A program made the translations under genes and the position numbers. Positions 34,810 to 43,213 of a DNA stretch of 64,000 nucleotides are shown piece by piece. This DNA comes from Pseudacidovorax sp. NFM-22 (GTDB taxonomy: Bacteria; Pseudomonadota; Gammaproteobacteria; Burkholderiales; Burkholderiaceae_C). The stretch is from contig NZ_JACBFY010000005.1 of the NCBI RefSeq assembly GCF_021401245.1, positions 310,001 to 374,000 on the forward strand, in the 5' to 3' direction. How positions within the stretch are numbered: position 1 is the first letter of the stretch; each line of letters begins with the position of its first letter. The notes under the pieces are model-generated. The model saw nothing but the letters and a program-made list of their open reading frames with translations, did no database searches and was not told the DNA's origin.

Positions 34810-35802
34810 CTACTGCAGCTCCAGGCCGGTGAGCCTGACCAGCGACTTCCAGCGCGCGATCTCCTCGACCTGGTAGCGGCGCATTTCCTCGGGCGTGGAA
34901 AGCCGCATGCTCACCAGCTGGCCTTCGTAGAACTTGCGGGTTTCGTCGCTGCGCCCAGCCTGGGTGAACAGTTCGGCGAGCCGCCGCGTCGCCTCGGGTG
35001 GCGTCCTGGCGGCCACGGCCGCGCCCACCCAGGTGAAGGCGTCGAAGGCGGTCAGGCCGGCCTCGGGCGCACTGGGCACATCGGGCATCAGGGGCGAACG
35101 CTGGGGCGCCGCGAGCATCAGCCCACGCAGGCGGCCCGACTTGACCAGCTCGACGGTGCTGCTCGCATCGACGATGGCGAAGTCCACATTGCCCGCCATG
35201 ACGGCGGCACCGGCGTCGCCCGAACCCTTGTAGTTGATGGGCGTCGCCTTGATGCCGGCGAGCTGGTCCATCCATTCCGCATACAGCGTGTACGAGATCG
35301 AGCCCGAACCGTAGTTGAGTGCGCCCGGCCGCTGCTTCGCATCCGCCACCAGATCGGCCACGGCGCGGTAGCGCGAGTTGGGCGGCACCACGAGCATCAC
35401 CGGCGCGCCGACCAACAGCGAGATCGGCGCCAGGTCGACCACCGGGTCGTAGGGCGGCTTGCGGAAGGCCGCGGCATTGGTCGCCAGCGTCGAATTGCTG
35501 CCCAGCAGCACCGTGTAGCCGTCGGCCGGCGCGTTCAGCACCAGCTGCACGGCGATGAAGCCATTGCCACCGGGCTTGTTCTCGACGATGGCCGGCTGGC
35601 CCGACAGCTCGCCGATGAGGCGTGCGAAATGCCGGGCGGCAATGTCCGTGCCGCTGCCGGGCGGGAAGGGCACCACGAGCTTGATCGGCCGGGAGGGAAA
35701 GGGCTCGGGCGCTGCCAGGGCATGCGGCGCCAAAGAGGCCACGAGGCCTGCGCCGCCAAGCCGCGCGAGCCACCGACGGCGAGTGAAGGAATGCGGGGTC
35801 AT
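34810..35802 (-). CDS. Bug/TctC-family tripartite tricarboxylate receptor
   Basis: 330-aa periplasmic receptor. Signal with RRRWLARLGGAG and cleavage after ALAAP; mature motifs IKLVVPFPPGSGTDIAARHF, VENKPGGNGFIAV, ADGYTVLLGSNS and INYKGSGDAGAAVMAGNVD. ATG 35802 has GGAGA 8 bases upstream. It is first in the operon with maleylacetate reductase and diverges from an IclR gene, so its ligand may be an aromatic-derived carboxylate. Confidence 0.92.
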   Translation of the reverse strand: MTPHSFTRRRWLARLGGAGLVASLAPHALAAPEPFPSRPIKLVVPFPPGSGTDIAARHFARLIGELSGQPAIVENKPGGNGFIAVQLVLNAPADGYTVLLGSNSTLATNAAAFRKPPYDPVVDLAPISLLVGAPVMLVVPPNSRYRAVADLVADAKQRPGALNYGSGSISYTLYAEWMDQLAGIKATPINYKGSGDAGAAVMAGNVDFAIVDASSTVELVKSGRLRGLMLAAPQRSPLMPDVPSAPEAGLTAFDAFTWVGAAVAARTPPEATRRLAELFTQAGRSDETRKFYEGQLVSMRLSTPEEMRRYQVEEIARWKSLVRLTGLELQ

Positions 35803-35882
35803 GACGCTGTCTCCGTTGTTGTGCAAACCGCCGTCGATCATGGGCGGCAGCGCAGGCTTTCTCAACGGCTGCGCGGCGTTCA

Positions 35883-35899
35883 TTTCCGCCCAATGGAAA
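35883..35899. promoter_or_regulatory. Inverted repeat in the Bug/IclR divergent region
   Basis: TTTCC-N7-GGAAA between the Bug receptor (-) and IclR (+) genes. IclR-family sites are often short dyads of this kind, so it is a weak candidate operator. Confidence 0.35.
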
Positions 35900-35936
35900 A
35901 TGCCCCCGTCTTCGCCCTCCACCCAGGAGATTTGCC

Positions 35937-36725
35937 CTGCGCCCACGCAAGCCCATCGCACGCGCCGACACCGGCACCAACCAGACCCTGCGCCGCGGCC
36001 TGTCGCTGCTGAAGGCCTTCAGGCCGGGCTTTTCGGTGCTGACCAATGGCGCGCTAGCCGAGCTGAGCGGCCTGGCGCCGTCCACCGTCAGCCGCATGAC
36101 CGGCGCCCTGGTCGAGGCGGGGCTGCTGCGCCAGTTGCCGGGTTCGCGCGGCTATGCGCCGACGGCGGCCTGCATCAGCCTGGGCTTTGCGGCCTTCCAG
36201 GCCCTTGCCTCCCCACGGCAGAAGGTGCTGGCCCGCATGGAAGAGGCGGCCGAGCGCCACAACGTGAGCGTGAGCCTGGCCGCCCCCGACGGCGACGACA
36301 TGGTCTATGTCGACACCTTCCGCCGCGCCCGCCGCGAGACGCTGATGCGCATCGCGCCTGGCGTGCGCATTCCCATGACCTACACCGCGCTGGGCACGGC
36401 GGCACTGGCCTGCATGCCGGCGGACGCCCGCGCGGCGCACATCGCCCACCTGGTGGCACGCCACACGGGGGACCGGGCCGCGTTGCGCGCGCAGATCGCC
36501 CAGGGCGTTCAGCACCATCAGGAGCAGGGCTGGTGCCAGGCCTCGTGGGTGGCCGATGTGGTGGGCGTGGCGCGGGCCGTGCACCTGCCTGCGCAAGGCA
36601 TCCTCAGCTTCAACTGCGCGGGGTCGTCGGCACAGATGAGCGCGTCGAAGATCGAGCGCAAGGTGGTGCCGCTGCTGTTCGAGCTGACCGAGCTGGCCAC
36701 GGCGGCCGACGAGACGACGCGCTGA
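35937..36725 (+). CDS. IclR-family transcriptional regulator (probable CTG start)
   Basis: Regulator of about 262 aa. The N-terminal wHTH is NQTLRRGLSLLKAFRPGFSV, LTNGALAELSGLAPSTVSRM, followed by an IclR effector domain (DMVYVDTFRRARRETLM, ALGTAALACM, FNCAGSSAQMSASKIE). The first GTG (36036) would cut into the HTH, and no ATG, GTG or TTG lies in frame upstream. A CTG at 35937, 6 bases after AGGAGA (35925-35930), gives a full-length protein, so CTG is the likely start. It probably controls the divergent Bug/maleylacetate reductase operon. Confidence 0.82.
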   Translation: MRPRKPIARADTGTNQTLRRGLSLLKAFRPGFSVLTNGALAELSGLAPSTVSRMTGALVEAGLLRQLPGSRGYAPTAACISLGFAAFQALASPRQKVLARMEEAAERHNVSVSLAAPDGDDMVYVDTFRRARRETLMRIAPGVRIPMTYTALGTAALACMPADARAAHIAHLVARHTGDRAALRAQIAQGVQHHQEQGWCQASWVADVVGVARAVHLPAQGILSFNCAGSSAQMSASKIERKVVPLLFELTELATAADETTR

Positions 36726-36791
36726 CGGCAACAGGCGCTGGCAACAGAGGCGCCCCTAGAATCCGCCCCCTTCAGCGCCCCTCACCCGCCC

Positions 36792-37850
36792 ATGAAACAC
36801 CACGCCAAACGCGCCAGCATCAAGGACGTGGCGGCGTTCGCAGGCGTTTCGCTCGGCAGCGTGTCGCGGGTCATCAACAAGGCCGGCAACGTCGGCGACG
36901 AAGTGCGGGCCCGGGTGGAGCGCGCCATGCGCGAGCTGGACTATTCGCCCGACCAGACGGCGCAGGCCCTGCGCTCGCGCAGCTCTCGCACGGTGGGCTG
37001 CATGTTCACCGACGTGGCCAACCCGCTCTATGCGCGGCTCTACCAGACCTTCGAGACCAAGCTGCACAAGGCCGGCTACATGGTGCTGCTGGCCAACAGC
37101 CTGAACGACGTGCAGCGCGAGCGCGAGATCCTGTCGATGTTCCAGAGCCGGCGCATGGACGGCGCCATCATCGCGCCCGGCAACGAGCGCGACCCCGCGC
37201 TGCTGGAGACCATGGACAGGCTGGGCCTGCCCGTGGTGATCCTCGACCGCGACATGGACGTCGCGCACGACCGCGTGCTGTTCGACCACCTGCGCGGCCT
37301 GCACGACGCCGTACAGCACCTGGCGGAATTGCAGCACCGCGATGTGGCGCTGCTGATTGCCGACGTGCCCAACCGCCCTATGCGCCGGCGCCTCGAAGGC
37401 TTCCAGGCGGGGCTGGAGGCGGCAGGCATCGGCTTCCGCGCGGACCGGGTGGTGCGGCTGGGCGCCTCCACCAGCCCGGCGTATGACGAAGTGCTGCAGC
37501 TGCTGCGGCCGGCCGACCGGCCAACGGCGCTGATCGTGCCCGGCACCAGCGTGCTGGCCGATGCGCTCAACGCCATCGAGGCGCTGGGGCTGCAGGTGCC
37601 GCGCGACGTCTCCATCGTGAGCCTGGGCGATCCGGACTTCGCGCGCCACCACCAACCGGCGATCACCAGCATCGCCATCGACCACGAGGTCGCGGCCGAA
37701 GCCGGCGTCGACATGCTGCTGCGGCGCATGCGCGGTGAGCCGCCCGCGCAGCCGCGCGAGGTGCTGGCGCCGGCACGCTTCGTGGCCCGTGCATCGACCG
37801 GGCCCGCGCCCACCCTCCCCCTGCGCCGCGCGCGCAACCCGCGCACCTGA
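36792..37850 (+). CDS. LacI-family transcriptional regulator
   Basis: 352-aa repressor. The HTH and hinge are at residues 8-60: ASIKDVAAFAGVSLGSVSRV, INKAGNVGDEVRARVERAM, LDYSPDQTAQALRSRSSRTV. The ligand domain has GCMFTDVANPLYARL and IVSLGDPDFARHHQPAITSI. A perfect LacI-type operator (37893-37908) lies between this gene and the SDR operon, so it almost certainly controls SDR-CMD-Bug-CMD. The effector is unknown. Confidence 0.92.
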   Translation: MKHHAKRASIKDVAAFAGVSLGSVSRVINKAGNVGDEVRARVERAMRELDYSPDQTAQALRSRSSRTVGCMFTDVANPLYARLYQTFETKLHKAGYMVLLANSLNDVQREREILSMFQSRRMDGAIIAPGNERDPALLETMDRLGLPVVILDRDMDVAHDRVLFDHLRGLHDAVQHLAELQHRDVALLIADVPNRPMRRRLEGFQAGLEAAGIGFRADRVVRLGASTSPAYDEVLQLLRPADRPTALIVPGTSVLADALNAIEALGLQVPRDVSIVSLGDPDFARHHQPAITSIAIDHEVAAEAGVDMLLRRMRGEPPAQPREVLAPARFVARASTGPAPTLPLRRARNPRT

Positions 37851-37892
37851 CGGGCGGCCCGCGGCGGGGCCAAGGCACTAAATACACCTCGC

Positions 37893-37908
37893 GGTGAAAC
37901 GTTTCACC
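37893..37908. promoter_or_regulatory. LacI-family operator
   Basis: GGTGAAACGTTTCACC, a perfect 16-bp palindrome with the central CG typical of LacI/PurR operators, 43 bases after the LacI gene and 87 bases before the SDR start. Confidence 0.8.
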
Positions 37909-37994
37909 CTGGGGAAAACGCTCTTCTGAAGCGGCGGCGTGCAGACCTACGCTGGGGCCATCCACTCCATGGGCCATCGGCCCCGAGGCCCCGC

Positions 37995-38864
37995 GTGAAC
38001 ACCATCCCGACCCCTTTCGGCGCCGCCGACCATTCCCAGCCCGCCAGCAGCCGCCTGGACGGCCGCGTTGCCATCGTGACCGGCGCCGGCTCCCGCACGG
38101 CCGACGTGGGCAACGGCCGTGCCGCCGCCATCCTGCTGTCGCGCCGCGGCGCCCGCGTGCTGCTGCTCGACCTGGAGCCCGAGGCCGCGCGCGAAACCGA
38201 GCGCACCATCGCGGCCGAGGGCGGGCAGGCGATCACGCTGGCCTGCGACGTGTCGCAGGCCGAGGCCTGCCGACAAGCGGTCGCCACAGCCGTGGAGGCC
38301 TGGGGCCGCGTCGACATCCTGGTCAACAACGTCGGCATCGGCGGCCCCGGCGGCAGCGCCGTGGACCTGGACCTGGAGGAGTGGGACCGCGCGCTGCGCA
38401 TCAACGTGACCTCGATGATGCTGATGGCCCGCTACGCCATCCCCGAGATGCGCAAGCTGGGCCATGGCGCCATCGTCAACATCGCCTCGGTGGCGGGGCT
38501 CATGGGCGGCACGCCTGCGCTGCTCTATCCGACATCGAAGGGCGCGGTGGTCAACATGACGCGGGCCATGGCCGCGCACCACGGCACCGAAGGCATCCGC
38601 GTCAACTGCGTGGCGCCCGGCATGGTCTACACGCCCATGGTCGCGGGCCGCATGACGCCCGAGGTGCGCGAGGAGCGGCGCATGCGCTCGCTGCTGCAGA
38701 CCGAGGGCTCGGGCTGGGACGTGGGCCAGGCGGTGGCCTACCTGGCGAGCGACGAGGCCCGCTGGGTCACGGGCGTGATCCTGCCGGTGGATGCGGGCGC
38801 CACGGCCGGCAAGGCGCCGTCGCCCGGACTGGCTCCCGACAAGCGCGAGAGCAAGGGTGGCTGA
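37995..38864 (+). CDS. SDR-family oxidoreductase
   Basis: 289-aa short-chain dehydrogenase with a GTG start. Cofactor motif TGAGSRTADVGNGRAAA carries an insertion compared with TGxxxGIG. Catalytic Ser is in NIASVAGLMGG and YxxxK in LLYPTSKGAVVNM. It is the first gene under the LacI operator and is followed 2 bases later by a CMD-family gene. The substrate is unknown. Confidence 0.88.
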   Translation: MNTIPTPFGAADHSQPASSRLDGRVAIVTGAGSRTADVGNGRAAAILLSRRGARVLLLDLEPEAARETERTIAAEGGQAITLACDVSQAEACRQAVATAVEAWGRVDILVNNVGIGGPGGSAVDLDLEEWDRALRINVTSMMLMARYAIPEMRKLGHGAIVNIASVAGLMGGTPALLYPTSKGAVVNMTRAMAAHHGTEGIRVNCVAPGMVYTPMVAGRMTPEVREERRMRSLLQTEGSGWDVGQAVAYLASDEARWVTGVILPVDAGATAGKAPSPGLAPDKRESKGG

Positions 38865-38866
38865 AC

Positions 38867-39448
38867 ATGGCCCGCATTCCCCTGCTCCCCCAGCATCCGG
38901 CCGACCCGCAGGCCGCCGCCCTCTTCGACGAAGTGCGCCAGGCCCGCGGCCCGGACTTCGAGATGCCGCATCTCTACCGCGTGCTCGCCACGGCACCGGC
39001 CATGTTCCGCGGCTGGCTCGACTTCGCCTGGCCCCTGCGGCAGAACGCCCAAACGCCCCGCCCGCTGCGCGAGCTGCTGATCCTGCGCGGCGCGCAGATC
39101 TCCGGCACGGCCTACGAATGGGCCCACCATGTGCCCATGGCCCTGGAGGCCGGCGTGACCGAGGCACAGATCGACGCCCTGGCCCACTGGCAGACGTCGG
39201 ACCTGTTCGACGAAGCCGAGCGCGCCGCGCTGCAACTGGCCGACGAGGTCACGCGCGGTCCGGCCGCCTCGCACGCCACGCTGATGCAGCTCAAGCACTG
39301 CGGCTTCGACGATGCCGCCGTGGTGGAGCTGGTGCTCACGGCGAGCTTCTATGTGTGCGTGGGGCGCTTCCTGCAGTCCATGGACATCGAACTCGAGCCC
39401 GGCTACGACGCGCCCCTGTCCCGCATGACGGCGCGCTCGGCCCCGTGA
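38867..39448 (+). CDS. Carboxymuconolactone decarboxylase-like protein lacking CxxC
   Basis: 193-aa all-helical CMD-fold protein. At the usual CxxC site it has GTAYEWAHHV, so the thiol pair is missing but the conserved Glu and His are kept, as in true decarboxylase/lactonase-type members rather than AhpD-like reductases. ATG 38867 is 2 bases after the SDR stop. The gene pairs with a second, more distant CMD gene at 40582; both flank a Bug receptor. Confidence 0.82.
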   Translation: MARIPLLPQHPADPQAAALFDEVRQARGPDFEMPHLYRVLATAPAMFRGWLDFAWPLRQNAQTPRPLRELLILRGAQISGTAYEWAHHVPMALEAGVTEAQIDALAHWQTSDLFDEAERAALQLADEVTRGPAASHATLMQLKHCGFDDAAVVELVLTASFYVCVGRFLQSMDIELEPGYDAPLSRMTARSAP

Positions 39449-39499
39449 GCGCGCGCCTCTTCCCTGCCCCGTGAACCGAACCCAAGAAAGGACTCCGCG

Positions 39500-40516
39500 A
39501 TGACGCACCTTCCTCGAACGCCCCGCCGCCGCGCGCTCGGCGCCGTCATGGGCCTGCTCATGGGCGCAGGCCTTCTGGCCGCAGCGCCGGTGCGGGCGCA
39601 AGGCCAGCCGCAGGGCGGCGGCGCCTTCCCCGACCGGCCGCTCAAGATCATCCTGATGTTCCCCGCCGGCAATGGCCTGGACACCAGCACCCGCAACTTC
39701 GCCGACGCGCTGGGCAAGGAGCTGGGCCAGCCGGTGGTGGTGGACAACCGGCCCGGCGCCAATGGCGTCATCGCCTTCTCGGCCGTGCGCATGGCGCCGG
39801 CCGATGGCTACACGCTGCTGGTGGGCAGCTCGTCGGGCATCACCATTCCGGTCGCCTACGGCAAGAGCCTGCCCTACGACCCGTTCAAGGACTTCAAGCT
39901 GGCCGGCGGCATGCTGCGCGCGCCAGCCATCCTGACGGTGCCGCCGGACTCCAAGTTCACGACGATCCGCCAGATGATCGAGGTGGGCAAGGCCAAGCCC
40001 GAGGCGCTGACCATCGGCACGTACTCCGACGGCTACTACCTCACCTCGCAGCGCCTGGCCAATCTGGCCGGCATCAAGCTGCGCAACGTGCCGTACAAGG
40101 GCTACCCGGCCTCGCTGCCCGACCTGGCGGCCGGCCGCATCGACATCGGCTATGGCGACGCCACGGCCACGCAGGAGCTGATCAAGGCCGGCAAGATCCG
40201 CGCGCTGGCGGTGACGGGTACCACGCGCCATCCCAACTACCCGGACGTGCCCACCGTGGCCGAAAGCGGGCTGCCGGACTTCTCGTACTACAGCTGGGAC
40301 GTCTTCCTGGTGCGCAGCGAGACGCCGGCTCCGGTCACCGAGAAACTCATGGCCGCCATCCAGCGCGTGCTGCACGGCCCCGACTATCCGGCCTTCCTGC
40401 GGGCGAATGGGTCCGAGCCGATGCTCGACGACATGCCCGCCATCCAGAAGATGATGGTCGACGAGGTCACGCTCTACAAGTCGCTCATCGCCAGCACCAG
40501 CGCCGAAAGCCGCTGA
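39500..40516 (+). CDS. Bug/TctC-family tripartite tricarboxylate receptor
   Basis: 338-aa periplasmic receptor with a signal (PRRRALGAVMGLLMGAGLLA, cleavage after VRAQ). Motifs: LKIILMFPAGNGLDTSTRNF (variant of the usual VPFxxGG), VDNRPGANGVIAF, ADGYTLLVGSSSG, and VPYKGYPASLPDLAAGRID. AGAAAGGA precedes the ATG. It belongs to the LacI-controlled operon and probably binds the substrate of the SDR/CMD enzymes. Confidence 0.92.
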   Translation: MTHLPRTPRRRALGAVMGLLMGAGLLAAAPVRAQGQPQGGGAFPDRPLKIILMFPAGNGLDTSTRNFADALGKELGQPVVVDNRPGANGVIAFSAVRMAPADGYTLLVGSSSGITIPVAYGKSLPYDPFKDFKLAGGMLRAPAILTVPPDSKFTTIRQMIEVGKAKPEALTIGTYSDGYYLTSQRLANLAGIKLRNVPYKGYPASLPDLAAGRIDIGYGDATATQELIKAGKIRALAVTGTTRHPNYPDVPTVAESGLPDFSYYSWDVFLVRSETPAPVTEKLMAAIQRVLHGPDYPAFLRANGSEPMLDDMPAIQKMMVDEVTLYKSLIASTSAESR

Positions 40517-40581
40517 GCGCCTTTCCTACTCTCCATTGCGTCGGCAGCCTGTCCGCCGATGCGCCCGACCTACTGCACCCC

Positions 40582-41115
40582 ATGGCCCGCGTTCCCTACT
40601 TCGACCTCGCCCAAGCCTCCGACACCTATCGGCAGCTGATCGGCTCGCGTCCACCGCTCAACCTCTACCGCATGCTGCCCCACGCCGGCAAGGTGGCCGA
40701 GGGCTTCCTGGCGCTGGGCGGCGCCATCCTGCGCGAGAACCGGCTGGACTCGCGCCTGCGCGAGATCGCCATCCTGCGCGTGGGCCTGCTGTGCGGTTCG
40801 AGCTACGAAGTGCACCAGCACCGGCGCGTGGCGCGCAGCGTGGGCTTGGCCGACGACAAGGTGGCGGCCCTGGAGCTGGGTGCCGACACGGGTGCGCTCG
40901 ACGCCACCGAACGCATGGTGCTGGACTACGTCGACCAGGTGGTCGAGCACGTCAAGGCGCCCGATGCGATGTTCGAGGCCCTGTGCAAGCAACTGTCGCC
41001 GGCCCTGGTGGCCGAGCTGACGCTGGTGATCGGCTTCTACATGATGGTGAGCCGCTTCCTGGAGAACTTCGAGATCGACATCGAGGACGCCTCAGCCCCG
41101 CCGGCCGCGGGCTGA
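40582..41115 (+). CDS. Carboxymuconolactone decarboxylase family protein
   Basis: 177-aa CMD-fold protein. The active-site region reads CGSSYEVHQH, with one Cys instead of CxxC, plus the Glu and His expected for the family. It follows the Bug receptor by 65 bases and closes the LacI-regulated operon. It is distinct from the gene at 38867, and the two may form a heteromer or act on successive intermediates. Confidence 0.82.
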   Translation: MARVPYFDLAQASDTYRQLIGSRPPLNLYRMLPHAGKVAEGFLALGGAILRENRLDSRLREIAILRVGLLCGSSYEVHQHRRVARSVGLADDKVAALELGADTGALDATERMVLDYVDQVVEHVKAPDAMFEALCKQLSPALVAELTLVIGFYMMVSRFLENFEIDIEDASAPPAAG

Positions 41116-41260
41116 CCGCGGCCTCAGGGCTTTTCGCCGCTGCGCCTGCCCCATCCCTCATCCGCGCCACCCCGTCCTCGCATTGGAAGCGGGACTACGA
41201 GGGCTGGCGATGGGGCGGCGTACCCTGGGTCCCCATGTCGCATCCCCTCTGGAGGCCGTT

Positions 41261-41878
41261 ATGGATATCCCAACACCCCCCATCCCTGAGCGCCGAGCCG
41301 CTGAGCAAGCTCCGAGCCCCGAGCACCCAAGCCACGCGATGAAGTCGAGCCGCTACGGGCGCTTCTGGGCGATGGTCGCCACATCGACCGTCCTGGGCTG
41401 GGGCGCGATGTATCTCAACACCTATCAGCTCGACCACGTGCTGTTCAGCTGGACCCGGGTGTTCATGGCGCTGATCATGGGCGGCCTCATGACCGCCGTG
41501 ATGATGGGGTTCATGTGGAGCATGTACCCGAACAAGCGGATGAACCTGGCGGTCATGGGCATCGCCGTAGTGTTGTTCGTTGCGGGGTTGGGCCTGGTCA
41601 GGTCCCAGGCCACCGTCAACGATCTGGCCTACATGCGCGCCATGGTTCCGCATCACTCCATCGCGGTGCTGACCAGCAGCCGTGCCCACATCGCGGACCC
41701 TCGGGTTCGCAAGCTGGCCGACGGGATCATCGAGGCGCAGGTGCGGGAGATTGCCGAGATGAAGATGCTCATTGCCGACATCGAGCGCAGCGGACCGCGT
41801 GGCGCCGAACCCTTGCCGTCCCGAACGACGGCGTTGACGCCCGAGATGAAGCGGCGCGCCGAAGCAGCAGTGCAGTAG
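41261..41878 (+). CDS. Membrane-anchored DUF305 protein
   Basis: 205-aa protein. Residues 25-120 hold three hydrophobic helices (WAMVATSTVLGWGAMYL, VFMALIMGGLMTAVMMGFMW, LAVMGIAVVLFVAGLGLV). The C-terminal half is DUF305: YMRAMVPHHSIAVLTSSRAH and ADGIIEAQVREIAEMKMLI, with the HH and Met residues thought to bind copper in this family. ATG 41261 has GGAGG 6 bases upstream. A link to metal handling is family-based inference. Confidence 0.85.
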   Translation: MDIPTPPIPERRAAEQAPSPEHPSHAMKSSRYGRFWAMVATSTVLGWGAMYLNTYQLDHVLFSWTRVFMALIMGGLMTAVMMGFMWSMYPNKRMNLAVMGIAVVLFVAGLGLVRSQATVNDLAYMRAMVPHHSIAVLTSSRAHIADPRVRKLADGIIEAQVREIAEMKMLIADIERSGPRGAEPLPSRTTALTPEMKRRAEAAVQ

Positions 41879-41931
41879 GTCTGCGGGCCCAATGGGGCGC
41901 CACGGACGTGGGCCCCGCCTCCCCAGGGCAC

Positions 41932-43158
41932 TCAGGCGGCCTGCTTCACGGCACCGGCAGCGGCCAGCGCCTCGATCTCCTCGTCCGACAGCCCCGCCTC
42001 GCGCAGCACCTCGGCCGAATGCTCGCCCAGCCCGGGCGCCAGCCGCGCGATGCGTGCTGGCGTGCTGCCGAAGCGCACCGGCGGCCGCACCTGCACGGTG
42101 GGGCCTTCGGTGGGATGCTCATGGGTCTCGAAGAGGCCCACGCTGGCCAGCTGCGGATGCTCCCGCAGCTCGTCGAGCGCATAGATGCGCGTGGCTGGAA
42201 TGTCCAGCTCCTCGCACAGCGCCAGGCAGGTGGTGCAGTCCATGTCGGCCACCACGGCGGCCAGGTCGGCATACAGCTCGCGCACGCGGGCATTGAGCTG
42301 GCTGCGGTCCATGGGGCCGTACTTCTGCAGCAGGGCCGCCTGGCCGGTGCGCTCGAACAGCGCCTGCCAGTGCGCGGGCGAGTACGGCAGCACCGTCATA
42401 TGGCCGTCGCGCACGGCGAGGGGCCGCCGGCCGCCATTGAGCACACGCGCATAGCCGGGCTCCGCGGCGGCAGGCTCGAAGGCATGACCGCCCTGGTGCT
42501 CGACCAGGGTGAAGGCGGTCATGGCCTCGAACATGGGCACTTCCACGTACTGGCCCTGGCCGCTGCGCGCACGGTGCAGCAGCGCGGCGGTGACGGCCTG
42601 CGCCACCATCAGCCCTGCGGCCTTGTCGGCCACCAGCGTGGGCATGTAGCGCGGCTGGGCGCCGTCGCGCAGGTTCAGGTCCACGAGGCCGCAGCCCGAC
42701 TGCACGATGTCGTCGAACACCGGCTTGCCGGCGAAGGCGCCGCCTTCCTGGTAGCCGGTGGCCACGCAGTACACGATGTCGGGCCGCACGCGGCGCAGTG
42801 CCTCGTAGCCCAGGCCAAGGCGCTCGATGGCCGGCACGCGCATGTTGTGGATGAACACGTCGGCCGTGGCCGCCAGGCGCAACAGGGCCTCCACCCCTTC
42901 GGGCCGCTTGAGGTCCAGCGCCAGCGATCGCTTGTTGCGGTTGATGCTGAGGTAGATCGAGCTCATGCCGCGATGGCGCGACACGCCGTTGGCGCGCATC
43001 AGATCGCCTTCCAGGCTTTCGACCTTGATCACGTCCGCGCCCTGGTCGCCCAGGATCTGCGTGGCCAATGGGCCCAGCACGACGGCGGTGAGGTCGAGGA
43101 CGCGCAGGCCCGCCAGCGGGCCGCTGGCGGCGGGAGAGGGTTGCTCGGAAGGCTTCAT
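41932..43158 (-). CDS. CaiB/BaiF (class III) CoA-transferase
   Basis: 408-aa CoA-transferase. Motifs: LRVLDLTAVVLGPLATQILG, DQGADVIKVESLEGD, INRNKRSLALDLKRPEGVEA, and PVFDDIVQSGCGLVDL (catalytic Asp region). It follows the Bug receptor gene on the minus strand (55 bases). It would activate the acid bound by that receptor, feeding the acyl-CoA dehydrogenases encoded divergently at 44376-46603. Confidence 0.92.
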   Translation of the reverse strand: MKPSEQPSPAASGPLAGLRVLDLTAVVLGPLATQILGDQGADVIKVESLEGDLMRANGVSRHRGMSSIYLSINRNKRSLALDLKRPEGVEALLRLAATADVFIHNMRVPAIERLGLGYEALRRVRPDIVYCVATGYQEGGAFAGKPVFDDIVQSGCGLVDLNLRDGAQPRYMPTLVADKAAGLMVAQAVTAALLHRARSGQGQYVEVPMFEAMTAFTLVEHQGGHAFEPAAAEPGYARVLNGGRRPLAVRDGHMTVLPYSPAHWQALFERTGQAALLQKYGPMDRSQLNARVRELYADLAAVVADMDCTTCLALCEELDIPATRIYALDELREHPQLASVGLFETHEHPTEGPTVQVRPPVRFGSTPARIARLAPGLGEHSAEVLREAGLSDEEIEALAAAGAVKQAA

Positions 43159-43213
43159 GGCATCGAAAGGAAAAGGGCCGGCGCGCCCGAGGCGTCCACC
43201 GGCCGGGTCATCG

